Shown here: in pieces, positions 12,801 through 24,186 of the stretch
Numbering within the stretch: position 1 is the first letter of the stretch
Layout of the letters: the number at the start of each line of letters is the position of its first letter
NCBI GenBank assembly: GCA_037903355.1
Contig: JBAJFE010000029.1
Coordinates: forward strand, 1,054,001 to 1,118,000
Direction: 5' to 3'
Length of the DNA stretch: 64,000 bases
From: Trichuris trichiura
Taxonomy: Eukaryota; Nematoda; Enoplea; Trichinellida; Trichuridae
Position numbers and translations under genes: made by a program
Notes under the pieces: model-generated
Told to the model about the DNA's origin: nothing
Database searches by the model: none
The model's input: only the letters and a program-made list of their open reading frames with translations

Positions 12801-15722
12801 AAGTGATCATTCTATGAGAAACATGGAAATTTTCTGTGTAGCAGAAATCCGTTATGAACGAAGTGGATCTGAGCGATGTTGTCGTCCTTGATATTGATGC
12901 AAACACTTGCAGATCGCCTTTTACTGACGTCGCTTCGCTGCCACGTGAAGTGGTGCAGTATACATTGTATTTATGGTTTATAAGTGGGCTAATGTTTTTA
13001 TTGTAGGTGGCGACAATAAAGAAAAACTTACGGCCTAGCAACATGATTGGCGATGGAATAGCTCGTTCATTTCTTCGCGGTTTAGTTGTTTTAATCGGAG
13101 GCTATAGAGAAGCTTTGCAGTTCAGATCAGGAGAATCGATTACTTTCAATCCTGACACATTTCTGCAGTCAAGGCCAGTTCATATGCGTCCATTTCTTGC
13201 CAAGATCTTGGAGTTGCAGATTTTCCGGCAGGTAGGTTAAGAGTCTCCTTGCTTGTTTCCACTAACAGTTTAACGATCAAGATCAGTAATTCCTAAGCGG
13301 AGGGCAGTAACATCTCCCCGAGGAGCTGCAAGATGCCAGAGGCGATGAAAGCCAGCGCAGCGATTGGGACGATTGGAAGTTCGAGGGTGGAAAGGACCAC
13401 AGCAGAAAAAAACCAAATGCAAATAGTCAGCATGAATGCGCAACCCCTGCAGCCTCTGTTCTGCTTAATGTGCATGTTAGTACAGTTACACTGGTTGGTT
13501 AAATTAGTAACATAAAAATGAGCAAAGGAATACACAAAAACTAACTTATGCTGCAGTAGTGCACAAGACAGAAGGACTTAGTCTTCTGATGTACTCTGTG
13601 TAATATCCGTCTGCTTCAAGCTTCTAATTATTGTAGCAGGGGATTGCGGTTGTAGCAAGATAATGAGTGCTAAACATTAATAGCATTAGTACGGACGTTT
13701 TGCAATGTCATTCATTTTACACGATTCTTCTTCCTCTCTGCTGGGCCTAGTATGGTTCCTTAACATCTGAGATTCCTCTTCCGTGTTTTCCCCACCATAA
13801 TCTGACACTAACAACGGGACAAGGTTAAACCCGAATGATCCGTCCAAAAAAATGCCCGCGCGCCTTGTTCCTCTGTATAAAAGCTTTTATCTTCAGTTTC
13901 AGTATTTCGTAACTTGATGTTAAGATTGTTATTTCAGTTCATTGACGACCGTTTGGATCGACTAAACAAAGGTGCTGGATTAAGAGATCACTTTGAAGAA
14001 GAGTGCAACTTTTATTCCGGAAAGGACTCTAGCAAGTTCAAGCACCAGTATAGCGAATGGATGAGCAACATGAAGGTGAATTATACGAATGAAGTTTTAT
14101 CTTTATGAAATGTATTGGCAGAAAGAAGGTGGCGCTTTGGTTAGGCAGATTCGGAACAAAGTGATTACTGCACGTATGATGCAGTGAATTTTTTTTGATG
14201 TGCCATGTTCCAGGTGAGAAGTAAAAGTAAAGAAGCAATAAGTGATATAAGAAACATTATTGCTGATTTGAAAGTAAGTACCTCCATTCTATCGTGATAA
14301 CATTGAGTATTCATTCTTAGGACGAGTCTTCTTCAAGGGTTGGCGATCAATCTGAATCTTTGCGGGAACTGCACAACCCTCCTTTGCGCGTTCGGGAAAG
14401 GGTATGGCAGCTGCGTTTTATCATTGCGGCTGTTCCATTTAATCGTAATATGGAAGTGTCATAAGCACTGCAACTTCCATACCTTTGTTTTGAGACCAGT
14501 GTAGTCCGAAATGTTTTTATTTGCTAATTATCTCCAATTATCTGTTCATAATGAGATTAGTTAAGTAGGGCTGTCAAACGGCAGGTTTGCAAAAAATTTT
14601 AAGGTATAGTAGGCTAAACCGAAAAAACAGCAGAGTGGTTGATCAAAAGAAGGGAGTTAGATATTGGTCGTTACATTTATTTTCATTTATTTAACTAACG
14701 GCAAGGTCGCATGTCTTTTTGTTCTGACCTGTTCTTAACATTTCCGGTGCTTGAACATATGTACTTAACCCTGCTTACCAGGCGAAGACTAATTGATTGA
14801 TTGATTCCGACTTTGACTGAGCAACGATTGTTTTTCCTAAATACCCTACTTCAAGTAGAAGCAGCTATGTGGTGCAGCTTCGGTGTTTTTCGGATGAAGA
14901 TATCTTAAGCTTGCTTATGCTGTTATGAAACATTTTTGATGTTTTTCGTTAATTTCCTTTTCAGAAAGGTTTTATTTTCAGTTTTTGCTTTGTTTAATAA
15001 TTTTTATTTTTATTTGGCTATGTTTTTACAGGAAAGCTATGTAAGAAAGGGAACCCGAGGCTCTTTGGTTGCAAACGAGATCATGAGAGCAATCCTAAAA
15101 GAATGCGGTTTTCAGCTTCGCCAGAGGAGAAGTCTACATTCAAAACCTAGTCGCTGCTCAAAATGGCCGCAGCTCAACCTTAATCGTGATGAGCAACGTT
15201 TTGACGAATCATCGGAGGGTGCAACTAGGCGCAGTGTTCCGTCCGTTCCTGAAGAACAAAACAGTGATTCGCTGGATACATTGGAAAAGGAAAGTTCGTC
15301 GCAGTTTAACTTAATGTCAGAAATGGAAGAATACTTAGCTAAACGTACGTCACTTCTGTCGCGTCTGGAAGAGAAAATCACAAGTAAAGAAGCGAATACA
15401 TTACAAGACCCGAGAAGCGAATCTTCTCTTGCTAACATCAGCACGTTACTCTTGCTTTTTTCTTGTTTAATTTAATACCGTTTTAGGAAACCCGCTCGCG
15501 AATAGCAGCCAGGATACTGCCAGTGATCTCATTGATTTGAAGAACGATGCGTCAAAAGGAGTAGCCAAATCGAGCGCTACCAATGCGAGCGCTGCTGAGT
15601 CAGAGGTGCAATCGAATTTAGAGATTTTAAGATGTATATTTTCTCCACCGCTAGCGTCGGCTCCTCTACAAACTCAGAGAAATGATACGATTCAGTGTGA
15701 TAACTGGGAAACATTTGACTAG
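9900..15722 (+). CDS. DENND1: DENND1 (connecdenn)-type Rab guanine nucleotide exchange factor
   Basis: DENN-domain GEF; vertebrate DENND1 activates Rab35 at clathrin-coated pits. I support 17 exons: 9900-9916, 9967-10066, 11130-11179, 11230-11337, 11957-12026, 12082-12177, 12232-12285, 12336-12496, 12640-12690, 12746-12791, 12842-12952, 13007-13231, 13938-14075, 14214-14273, 14321-14401, 15032-15383 and 15487-15722. Together they give 651 residues with no phase conflict. Landmarks in order: MASRLR...IFDVFAEV, uDENN FSFVLTDLTGAYTFGFCR, AFPWPELFFKLLN, core DENN YLTEYYNAVSEN...FASMLCERRIIFTGG, LLIYPMHW, FIPVLPAHL, SDVVVLDIDANT, and dDENN GDGIARSFLRG...FRQFIDDRLDRLN. The C-terminal tail is disordered and contains DLIDL (clathrin-box-like) and WETF, consistent with coat binding. 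The first exon is only 17 nt, and exon 10 is followed by a GC-AG intron. Confidence 0.93.
12792..12841 (+). other. GC-AG intron with tandem NAG acceptor
   Basis: The exon ends ...TATTACAAG and the intron starts GCAAGT. No GT donor in the neighbourhood keeps the frame. The acceptor is TAGCAG, so either the AG at 12840-12841 or the one at 12843-12844 may be used, adding or removing one glutamine codon. Confidence 0.75.
13293..13535 (-). CDS. Hypothetical nested two-TM ORF in DENND1 intron
   Basis: An 80-codon ORF lies antisense within the 706-base DENND1 intron 13232-13937. It has a Cys-rich start (NRGCRGCAFM) and two hydrophobic stretches of about 20 residues separated by a short polar turn, ending LLGEMLLPSA. 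I do not recognise it. It could be a nested small membrane-protein gene, an exon of a longer minus-strand gene, or chance. Confidence 0.25.
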   Translation of the reverse strand: MYSFAHFYVTNLTNQCNCTNMHIKQNRGCRGCAFMLTICIWFFSAVVLSTLELPIVPIAALAFIASGILQLLGEMLLPSA

Positions 15723-15926
15723 AAGCGTCAGATCGCCCGTACTTGTCATATTTTTGTCGTTATCCGCTGGCCGTGGATAAGCCAGTATGCTGTCTGTGTC
15801 TTCCGTCCGTTTTCGTAAAACGTCTTCAAAGTCTCGTCTATTCGTAATAGGTTTTACTGTAGTGATCTTTCGATTAGGCGTAGGAATGCTAAGAAAATTT
15901 TTCCACATGATTTGCCAATAACGCAT
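15666..15926 (-). CDS. Hypothetical ORF convergent with DENND1
   Basis: An 86-codon ORF (ATG at 15924-15926) overlaps the last 57 bases of the final DENND1 exon on the opposite strand. Its composition (RRDFEDVLRKRTEDTDSILA) is protein-like and polar. I see no domain, and no upstream exon with a matching donor. It may be a small gene or a chance antisense frame. Confidence 0.25.
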   Translation of the reverse strand: MRYWQIMWKNFLSIPTPNRKITTVKPITNRRDFEDVLRKRTEDTDSILAYPRPADNDKNMTSTGDLTLLVKCFPVITLNRIISLSL

Positions 15927-16151
15927 TTGTTATCCAAAAATCAAAATGTTGCCAGAAGCAAGTCGCAAATGCACGCACACACGTACCATCCGAGTGCTTC
16001 TCTAATGTAACCATTTAAGGGCTGCTCTTTAAAATCATCTGCTTAACACCTACATTGTAAAACGTACTTCATCTTTTGGCATAATGTTATTCAACTTGGA
16101 GAGTTGTCAAATAGAAGCTCACGGATGTATATTTAAAGTAAGTAACTGCAT

Positions 16152-17173
16152 ATGTACCAGCTCAGAAGAATCATATTGGATATTCAACATAAGTGTGTAG
16201 TCACACCATTTGAAACAAGTCCAGGCTGTTCATTGGAATCTTGCTTTTTGCTTGAGATGGAGAAAGGTAATTTCTGAAAACTTTCACGAGGCAACTTTGT
16301 TTTTTTGTAGTTAAACGTAGGCCATCTGATCAGGCAGTTCGTATACTTGCGGTTATTGAACTCGCGCAGGAGATGGAACGGGTCTCGTAAAAGCGAAAAA
16401 TTACATGGAGCTAATTAGCTTGAGGCTTCTGAAAAACTGTTTAGGTTCAGAATCCAATATTCTACGAATTATGGCCACTGGAGTTTTTTCAAAGGTGAAC
16501 CTATTTTCGTCAAAGATCGATGATGTGGTAAAATATTCTAACGAAAGTTTTCTCTCATTTCCTCACATAAGAGAAGTTTTGTCAGAATGTGTGGGCGTCA
16601 CTCCAGATGTTCATAATTCAGAAAGAGCCATGAAAGATTTGAGCATTGCCCATGCATTACATATGGCCTGACGTTGCGAGCAGGATCGGCAGGCTCTCCT
16701 GAAAATTCTGCTCTGCTGCGCCTATTCGTTCCTTTCTTTTCTCATGAATTAAACAGGTTTATTGCAATACCGCAACGCAGAATGATTATGTACGATAATG
16801 TTAATGAAACGCTGCCCTATTTGTTTTTTAACTTACAGTATGACGGTGTAGCGCTTAACTGACAAGCCACAAATCTCTTTTAGTGAGACAACTCCCACCC
16901 CTACAGTTAATGCTCATAAGTTCTTGACCATGTAAGTCATTTTAAAAGCCAAAAGGTCCTCTTGGTTTTGTAGATCTATTTTTCATTAACGTGATGGCGT
17001 ACCCCCTTGTCCGACGGTTTAATGAGGTTCATGCGACTTGTTGCAACAAAACGGCTAAACATTGGTGAACGAGCAACCTTACTAACAGCGTTTTCAGTTA
17101 GACAAGAACGGTATTGGTTACTGCAACCGGTAATAGCTTTCGTACGGCTTCTCTCGTACGACAGCATAAGTCG
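16152..17173 (+). pseudogene. Unrecognised coding-like locus with shifting frames
   Basis: An ATG at 16152 opens MYQLRRIILDIQHKC..., splices at 16266/16311 (44-nt intron) into VKRRPSDQAVRILAVIELAQEMER, then meets a TAA. A second frame continues at once (LVKAKNYMELISLRLLKNCLG to HALHMA, stop at 16669-16671). A third runs to 16862 (SAGSPENSALLRLFVPFFSHELNRF). A fourth segment, 16999-17173, also reads like protein (LMRFMRLVATKRLNIGERA). At protein level the segments follow each other naturally but need one-base shifts between them. One splice alternative (16381 to 16419, then 16494 to 16684) removes the shifts but discards the longest ORF. I do not recognise the family. It is either a decayed gene or one I cannot splice correctly. 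Confidence 0.35.
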
Positions 17174-17845
17174 CTAAATGATTTGCAAAGTTTAATGTTT
17201 ACAGCGCGTATTATTCAGTGAATTTCCTTGTTTGACATGCCGGTGCATTGGGAATTTACCAGAACCAAGAGAGAAATTTTCTTTGTACCATTGAAAATGT
17301 ACGTTCTTATGGCACAGAGAGTTGTTGCTTCTTTAGATTTGATGCTTTATTTAATTCCACTTAGTGGCCGTAATAAAGTTAGTTAGGCATGTAGAACTAT
17401 TTGGCCTTGAATGAAAGCAGTAATTCTTTTCGGAGATTTCAGTACTGCAACTATCCTGAAAATCGCTGTACTGTGTTCAAAAGAAGTCATATGAGATGTA
17501 AACATTTCGTTCTTTCTTCCAAATAATATGCCTGATTTCCTCTTCTTTGCAGGTCGTCCAAATAAGCGTTTTTTGCGAAGTGTGTACTATCGCTTTGTTC
17601 AACAACGTGTATGAACGAGCTGCATGTATTGGCCATATTCCGGCCGCTAAAAATTGCGCTTTTAAATAAATAGCAAAAGGACTGGAAGCGTGTAAACATG
17701 AAGACCAGATGTTGACTTTAAATTTTCGGTTGAGTAAATTGAGTGTTGCTCCCTTTTCTTGTCTTATGGTGTCTTGTTTATTTGGCATTGTTTATTTTCC
17801 TTTATTGTAGATATTTTGCACTTTTTTGAACGCCAATCCTTGTTT
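17174..17845. other. Spacer before the PPxY gene cluster
   Basis: About 670 bases with only short overlapping frames on the minus strand (around 17477-17788) and no conserved motif. It probably contains the promoter of the first cluster gene. Confidence 0.35.
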
Positions 17846-19616
17846 ATGCCTCCGGAAAGAGTTTCTTTACAAACGGATGCGGCAAGTCCTGCTATCCATT
17901 CGCACACATTGTCAGTTAGTTTGGCTTGATCATTCTTTTAAGTAGGCTGCTTCGCGATTTCAGAAATGGATGCTTTTCTTCCGCATTGGGTCGTCAATCT
18001 AATAGCAGCAGTGTGGGTGATAGCTATCTAAGTATCTCACAACCGCGATTGCATCGACAGGTTGCTTTTGGTTCCCCGTTGGAAATAACCGATTCTTTTG
18101 CCGAACGGTCAGTTTCTCTTCCGTCCGAACGTGCTCAATCGGGTTCAACGTTTCGTGGTGCGTACGTACATTTTGTTTTTTCTATTACACCACTAATATT
18201 ATTTTCTTCATATTTGAAATTGCAATTAGCATGAAAAAAATTGCGTAATTTTGGCGTACATTGAAAGAGAATTGGGGAAATTAAATCTGTAGTAAAGTGT
18301 GACGATGTAGCATTCTAAGTGAAACTTGTTCCTCAATCAATTCTATTCATTTCCGTTGCTTTTCTCTTATTTATTTCAAAAAAGGTAATAATGTAGATTT
18401 TAAGTGTACGTGCCGATAAGATGTAACTCAAGTTCACAGAAATAGTACGCTGACGATTGCATTAATGAATTGCGGAAGGCAGCAGCACTGATTTTTCATT
18501 ACGCAATAAAGTTATTAACGTTTACTACTGTCTCATAGTTGGCCTTCGGTTCACGGCTTTGGCTTGTTTTGGTGTATCTGTAAGTAAACTTCGAAATGCC
18601 CTACCAGCGAATGGATGAGTAAATTGTTAGAGAAAATACAGAACGGTATTGAATTGCAATTGGCTTATCCATTAGCTGGTAGGGCATTTTGAAGTTTATT
18701 TACAGATGCACCAAAAGAGGCGAAGGCTGTGAACCGAATATCAACTATGAAATAACCAAAGTCTGCTAAAAGACACCCAGTTTTCTGTTTACTACTGCCA
18801 TTGGAAAGAATACTCAAAAAACCCTATATTGTGCACGTGCCAATGAAAAATGTCTTCGTTGTTACAAACTTCATTTGCAATGAAATAATAAAAATAGCAT
18901 CATGTTCACTTGCTTACCAATTTTTTAAATTGTAATTTCAGATGGTTTATTGCGACTTGTTTCCACATTTGATTCAACCAGTATTTGTTATTTGACAATC
19001 GCAATCTTGATGATGAGCGTTGGTGTGGTCATAACTATAGTTACTGCCAAGGAAGATGCTTTTCGTATTAGTGTGGATGCTGAGGGTTTGTCTTGAGCTG
19101 TAGAAGTTTTTAATCTTTAAATCGTAAAGAGTTTTTAGGTAATTCCCCGCAACTGTGGATTGTTGGACCTATTTTTGTTTGTTCTGGGCTGTTGATATTT
19201 GCCAAAGCTGCTTCTCGTATTTACCAGCACCTATTACGGCGTTCGGATAGATCAAGAAATTTGTATAATGATGTTGTAAGATGTTTTTTTACAAAAATCT
19301 AGTTGAATTTTTTAAAATCTGTTTGCTATTTCAGCTTACGTCTGAGTCTCGGCCTAGTCTAACAACAGTTTCAATACCACCATCATACAGTATGGCTTTG
19401 GATGCTCCAGTGCCTCATTCCGTTCTAAACGACGTACATATTTTCTAACTGGAAGTAGATAAAGTTGTAAAATGCTTTCGTTCTGTGTAGGGCAGCAAAC
19501 CGTTTGCAAATCCTTCCGATGATATTGATCCTGACTCTGACAGTCTTCGACTAGTCACTATCAACTTTGATCCTCCCCCACCAAGTTACGAGGAGGCCGT
19601 AAAATATTCTAAGTAG
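17846..19616 (+). CDS. Two-TM PPxY membrane protein, paralogue A
   Basis: Exons 17846-17910, 17964-18157, 18942-19085, 19139-19275, 19335-19433 and 19491-19616 join to 254 residues. A Ser-rich cytosolic region (SNSSSVGDSYLSIS; SERSVSLPSERAQS-like) comes first. Then TM1 (SICYLTIAILMMSVGVVITIV), a short loop, TM2 (LWIVGPIFVCSGLLIFA) and a basic tail ending in PPPPSYEEAVKYSK. The terminal PPSY is a WW-domain ligand, so NEDD4-type ubiquitin-ligase binding is a reasonable inference. I do not recognise a named family. Two homologues follow in the same orientation with the same intron phases. The first junction uses a GTCAGT donor and is the least certain. The 784-base intron 18158-18941 holds a foldback. 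Confidence 0.75.
18533..18750. mobile_element. Foldback element in paralogue A intron
   Basis: Inverted arms of about 95-100 bp, somewhat diverged, share the block CCCTACCAGCGAATGGATGAG with the other foldbacks. The short centre lacks a hammerhead core. Confidence 0.75.
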
Positions 19617-20959
19617 ATTTGTCCTTCAACTGATGCTGATTCTTCTATAAGAATTTTTAGATTTACCTTGTTTAATTACTCCAGTAGAAGCTCAAGTGCC
19701 ATTAACTTGCCATACGCATCTTGCTTGGTTCAGCGATTAGCAATCGACTCATCTCAGTGTACCACTGAGGGAAGTACGGCAAGATATGTGGCCATTCGTA
19801 GGTCTGATAGTTGGCCAACAGTTCGCAATAAGAAGCAAAGTACATAAAATGGCCATTCTTGTATCATCAAGCATCTTCGTCGTTTTTCTTTTTGCCTAAG
19901 TTTTTTCCTTGACAATTTCAAATTGTTTTTTGCTCTTATTCACTCAGGATCACAGATCAAATGCAATCTATATGTTTGTTATCGTTGTTTTAACTGTGAG
20001 TGTTGCGTGCTTCATGTTTTGTTTATTGATATGCTGACTGATCGGGTAAGCTCATAGTGTTCTTGTGACCTCGTTTTTGCATACTTTTGACTACATTGCT
20101 CACGTTAATTTGAACGCATTGTACATCTGCGTTTAATGGAATTCGTTTTATGCTGCTAAGTTTGTTGACAATTTGCCAGAATGTGCATTAAACAGAGCTT
20201 AATACACACTCATTTTTAGTTGATTGCACTCATAATAAACCAAATTGTACATCGTTGTTGAAAGGAAAGAAGGCAGTGATATTTTTCCAGATTTCATTCG
20301 CTTTTTAGATAGCTCGTTATGTTTTTGAAAACTTGGCTTTTTCGTATGGGACAAAGCAATTCTATGTAATGAAAAATACTTTCTTACGGCTTCCCTTCAT
20401 CATCCGCCGAAGACGGGTGCAGAAGTCACTCGAAAGCTCCGCCACATAACTTTAGTACTTTTTACCGCGAGACTATTCCGCAATAAAGTTTTTTTACTCT
20501 ATATGAGCTTGTTATGCTATTTTGAATGTAAAATCTTATTCATAACCCGCTGTTTGTTTCCCGTTGAGCACCTTTTTCTTTTTTGGTCTGAAGAAGAATA
20601 TTAAAAGACGTATTGAGGAACGGCTTTGCTTAATCGGAAAACAAAAATTTATAAAATGTCCGTTGAGAAAGCGAGATTATAAAACCGTTAAACATGTATG
20701 CTATTTAAAAATCGTAGACTTTTCAGGGCTTGCATATGTGATCTGTCATCGACGTTGCCGCTCTTGACGGGCCTTACGTAAAACTTGGGAGCTCCGTCGG
20801 ACTCTGCAGTTTTAAAATAAAACATACGTTAGGGAAACAGGTTTTCATTTGAACCTTTTCCTACATTCCTTAAAATTTCATATCCAGCGGCATCTCACTA
20901 CAACCACCTCTGTCTTGAATGCTCCATAATGTAATAAAATAAATGTTATTCAGTTAGCA
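19617..20959. other. Spacer after paralogue A
   Basis: About 1.3 kb, AT-rich, with no convincing gene. It includes a near-intact hammerhead core at 20402-20445 and an AATAAA shortly after it near 20480. Confidence 0.4.
20402..20445 (+). ncRNA. Hammerhead-like core with one core substitution
   Basis: Reads CCGAAGA (core position U4 changed to C), stem II CGGGTG/CACTCG, GAAA, GCTC and CGC. Everything except one invariant base fits the hammerheads elsewhere in this window. It is probably an inactive solo remnant. Confidence 0.5.
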
Positions 20960-21429
20960 CAGCCATTCTCAACCTTTTCTGCGCTAGGCCCCCCATGGAA
21001 GGTGTCCTCAGGTGCCAGGCCCCCCTTTTCCTATTGGTCGATTAATTTTTGCGTTTTTTGTATAGGAGCCAATCAGCTTTCAACGGCAACCTCCTAGGAT
21101 CCAGTTAATGCAATGATACAATGCGAATATATAGTCGTCAAATCATTTGAAAAGAGCACTTGGGGTTTTTCGAAACTAACAATGAAACAACTTCGTCGAT
21201 TCGCGTGAGAATTTATGCCAATCCTCTATAAAGGGATGCTGCTAAGGGTTAACCAATCCTCTATAGAGGACTGGCATAAATTTTCACCCTTCTGATCTAC
21301 CTAACTACGCTTGTTCTAATAAGGCTTTTCAGCCCCCCTTGACAGCCTCCTGGCCCCCCCCCCCTCTGAAAAATTTTCGATTTCGGCCCCCCCCCTGATA
21401 CCCTCTCGGCCCCCCGTTGAGAATGGCTG
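20960..21429. mobile_element. 470-bp hAT-type MITE with 8-bp target duplication
   Basis: The element starts CAGCCATTCTCAACC and ends GTTGAGAATGGCTG, so 14 bp are perfectly inverted. The octamer agttagca flanks it exactly on both sides (20952-20959 and 21430-21437). C-rich stretches are found just inside both ends. A palindromic stretch near 21225-21285 repeats CCTCTATA in both orientations. No transposase remains. Confidence 0.85.
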
Positions 21430-21517
21430 AGTTAGCATACGGAGTTTTGATTGCCCTGTTTTTTAAAGTATATACGCACCTTCGAAAAACAGGATGTCTT
21501 TTAACAGGCTTGAATAG

Positions 21518-21804
21518 TTTCATAGTAGATCTTCAGATTCACGGGTTTTGCCTGTTGGGTGTATCTGTAAGTAAACTTCAAAATGCCCTACCAACGGATG
21601 GATGAGCAAATTGTTAGAGAAATTACAGAACAAATCGAATACCGTACGTTTCGGAACTGCTCGTGTTCCGAAACGTACGGTATTCGATTTGTTCTGTAAT
21701 TTCTCTAACAATTTGCTCATCCATCCGTTGGTAGGGCATTTTGAAGTTTACTTACAGATACACCCAACAGGCAAAACCCGTGAATCTGAAGATCTACTAT
21801 GAAA
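21518..21804. mobile_element. Near-perfect 287-bp palindromic foldback
   Basis: The sequence reads almost identically on both strands about a centre near 21661; the same 66-codon frame appears on each strand. Arms of about 140 bp carry the CCCTACCAACGGATGGATGAG block. The centre has CCGAAAC next to its complement, possibly a ribozyme remnant. Confidence 0.85.
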
Positions 21805-22138
21805 TATATACGCAGCTGTCATTAAAGCCTACATTCATTGCACTTAAAATCTTATATCAGTTGCTATTATTTTTAGCAGCTTCTGCATTTGCTGGTTGCA
21901 ACAAAGTAGCATTAATTGCATTCACCGTACATTTTCCAAAGCTTAATGGATGATAAAATGCTACGGTGCGCGCAATGTTTTTTTGCAACAATCAGAGTCA
22001 AGTTTTCATCTTATTATTTGTTGCATTAAGCTCAGAGCTATTATTTAAATTGTTGAACGTTGGCCGTTTCTTAAATGTGTTAAGATGCATTTCTTTTCTT
22101 TATCGCCGGTCCATTCTTTCCAGTTTTAAGTTTGTCGG

Positions 22139-22321
22139 CTAAACTGCTACATACTCATCCATTTCGTAGGTGATAATAAAGTTAAGTTGTTCCTGCATTC
22201 CATTTATTATTTTACGGTAGATTTTTTGTGGTTGTTTTGTTTGTGGTGACTTTTGAATTGCCCAAATAGCTTTATGGATCTTGCGCGCAGTAAGTTGCCA
22301 TTTTTCTCTCGGTGTCTCCAT
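22139..22321 (-). CDS. Small hypothetical ORF, 60 residues
   Basis: The ORF has an ATG and reads METPREKWQLTARKIHKAIW, ending MDEYVAV. It is charged, helical in character and has no hydrophobic segment or known domain. It sits between the foldback and paralogue B, on the opposite strand. It may be a small single-exon gene or one exon of a larger one. Confidence 0.35.
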   Translation of the reverse strand: METPREKWQLTARKIHKAIWAIQKSPQTKQPQKIYRKIINGMQEQLNFIITYEMDEYVAV

Positions 22322-22570
22322 TTATCAAGTCATTAGATCATTTACTACTTTTGGTAACATTAAGAATGAAGGAATTTGAAGTGCAACGGGATAAAACCGC
22401 TTAGAATAAGTTTAAAAACCCTTATTTCTTTTTTTAAAAAATTTTGTGGTTATTTTCGGTTGCGGCGTTCGTTTCATTATTGCTGTTAATTTCACGCGAT
22501 CAAAGGTTCAACTTCAATTGTCATACACCGCTTACTTTGTTAAGCACCACTGAAGTGAGTCCCCTTTCAG

Positions 22571-23277
22571 AATTTGTATCAGCGATTCATTATGTTCGCG
22601 TCATATGTTATTTCATTGCTGCAACACTACTGACATGCATCGGCATGCTCATTATGGCTAACTGCGCCAGTTCGAAGTTCCCATATGTCAACGCTAATGT
22701 CCATGGTTTACTCATGTTAAAGAAGCACCATTGGTTCGTTTAGTGTGTAACGTTTAGGTTATCGTACGCAAATATCCGTTATCGGCTTAATTCTCACTTT
22801 CTCTGGTCTGGCAATTTTTGGTAAGACGTTAGCACATATGAAAGCCAGCAGTTTTGTTGCAACATCGCCTATGTTTAACATTACCAGTGAATCTGTAAGC
22901 TATTCATTTATAATTTAAGCATACTTTAAATGTGCAACACAGCTGACAATTAAGTTACATGGTCGTCCAGATGTTGCTTCAACGCATTCGCCAGGAGAAG
23001 TGACGCTTACAGTTCCCAATTCGAACGTTCCTTTCGCCGCAGTAGGTTTCTCATTCTGCCTTTATTTCCAAATCTTCCGTTCGTATTTCTATAGGCAAAG
23101 AAAAATGGTTTTGATGTTTGCCTGACAACAATCGGCACTCCTCCACCGAAATACGAAGACGTTGTAGGGTATTCGTTACAACAACCTCTTCAACGCTATC
23201 CTACTTATCGTTCCTTCTTTCGAACCAGACGCTGGCAGGTGTCCGATGCAACAAAAAGCGTGAAAACGCTTGCTTAA
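22571..23277 (+). CDS. Two-TM PPxY membrane protein, paralogue B (5' end unresolved)
   Basis: Exons 22571-22705, 22758-22894, 22943-23041 and 23095-23277 join in frame to about 184 residues. The exon lengths 135, 137, 99 and 183 and phases 1-1-0-0 match paralogue A (144, 137, 99, 126). TM1 is IHYVRVICYFIAATLLTCIG, TM2 is ISVIGLILTFSGLAIFGK. The tail has TPPPKYEDVVGYS followed by a basic extension of about 40 residues not present in A. The N-terminal exon is not identified. The open frame upstream of 22571 begins without an ATG and does not splice in phase, so I leave it out. Confidence 0.72.
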
Positions 23278-24186
23278 AGGTCACAAGATACAGACAGTGT
23301 CCGTGAAGAGGTCTGAAACGTGTTAAGATAAAATCCTATTTACCAATGTATACATAATGCACTAGCATCTACGCTGACAGTATCTCCGCTGGTTAGTGAT
23401 TGAGTCGTGCACGGCTATGCTTAAACGTTCCCGCGAAGTTACGTACTCAGGTATTGAATAGATTTCTAACAAATGTCTCAGTTTGTTCGTTTAGTTCCTC
23501 ATCCAATTATTTGTTCTATGGAGTAGATAGTTTGAACGTCCATTAGCTGTTGAGGTGTTTGTCTCATCATTGCATGCAACCTAATGTGGAAAGTTATAGT
23601 GGAAAAACGTTAGTAAAATTGCCTTGGTTGGTATAACTAAATTGTCCAATTGTCTCTTTATGACTTCATGCTACTGTAGGGTTCTAATTCGTTAATTAGC
23701 TCGATATTGCCATTTGAAAGTAGATTGATCGCATTATCAACTAAGATTCACTCTGTTGACAAAAGTCTTGCACAGCAATTCTTTGAAATGTTTCAGTCTT
23801 ACAAGGATGACTCACGAAAACGTAGGATGCGTACTGCTTCACTTTGTGCATAATTATTGTAAACAGGTGAACAAGGAATACACAAAACATTTTGTTCAAT
23901 AAGCACTTCATTTCATTAAAAATGTCACTACTGTCCCCTCTGCAGAGCATCACTTTTTCGTCAGTTCATTGAAGGATTTCAAAGACCGATACCGCGCCGC
24001 TGGCGATCTGAGCCGACGGCAAAGACTTATGAGCAACCGAAAATAGTAGACACCACAATTTAATCAGAGAGATAATATGATTTAGCCTAAGCCATTCTTC
24101 CATTTTTTATGGGTGGGTAATATGAATGGCAAGATTTCAGTATTTTAGCCAGAAGAGCTTTTTGTCATTTACAGTTGGCATGCGTA
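23278..24186. other. Spacer between paralogues B and C
   Basis: About 900 bases without a supported exon. A short minus-strand ORF (23741-23953) shows no recognisable features. Confidence 0.4.

Noticed and set aside
21520..21802. Two near-identical 66-residue ORFs on opposite strands
   Set aside because: They are the two arms of a palindrome, not genes.
22444..22570. Hydrophobic N-terminal extension of paralogue B (WLFSVAAFVSLLLL)
   Set aside because: The frame starts without an ATG, and the acceptor CCCTTTCAG at 22570 gives an exon homologous in length and phase to paralogue A.
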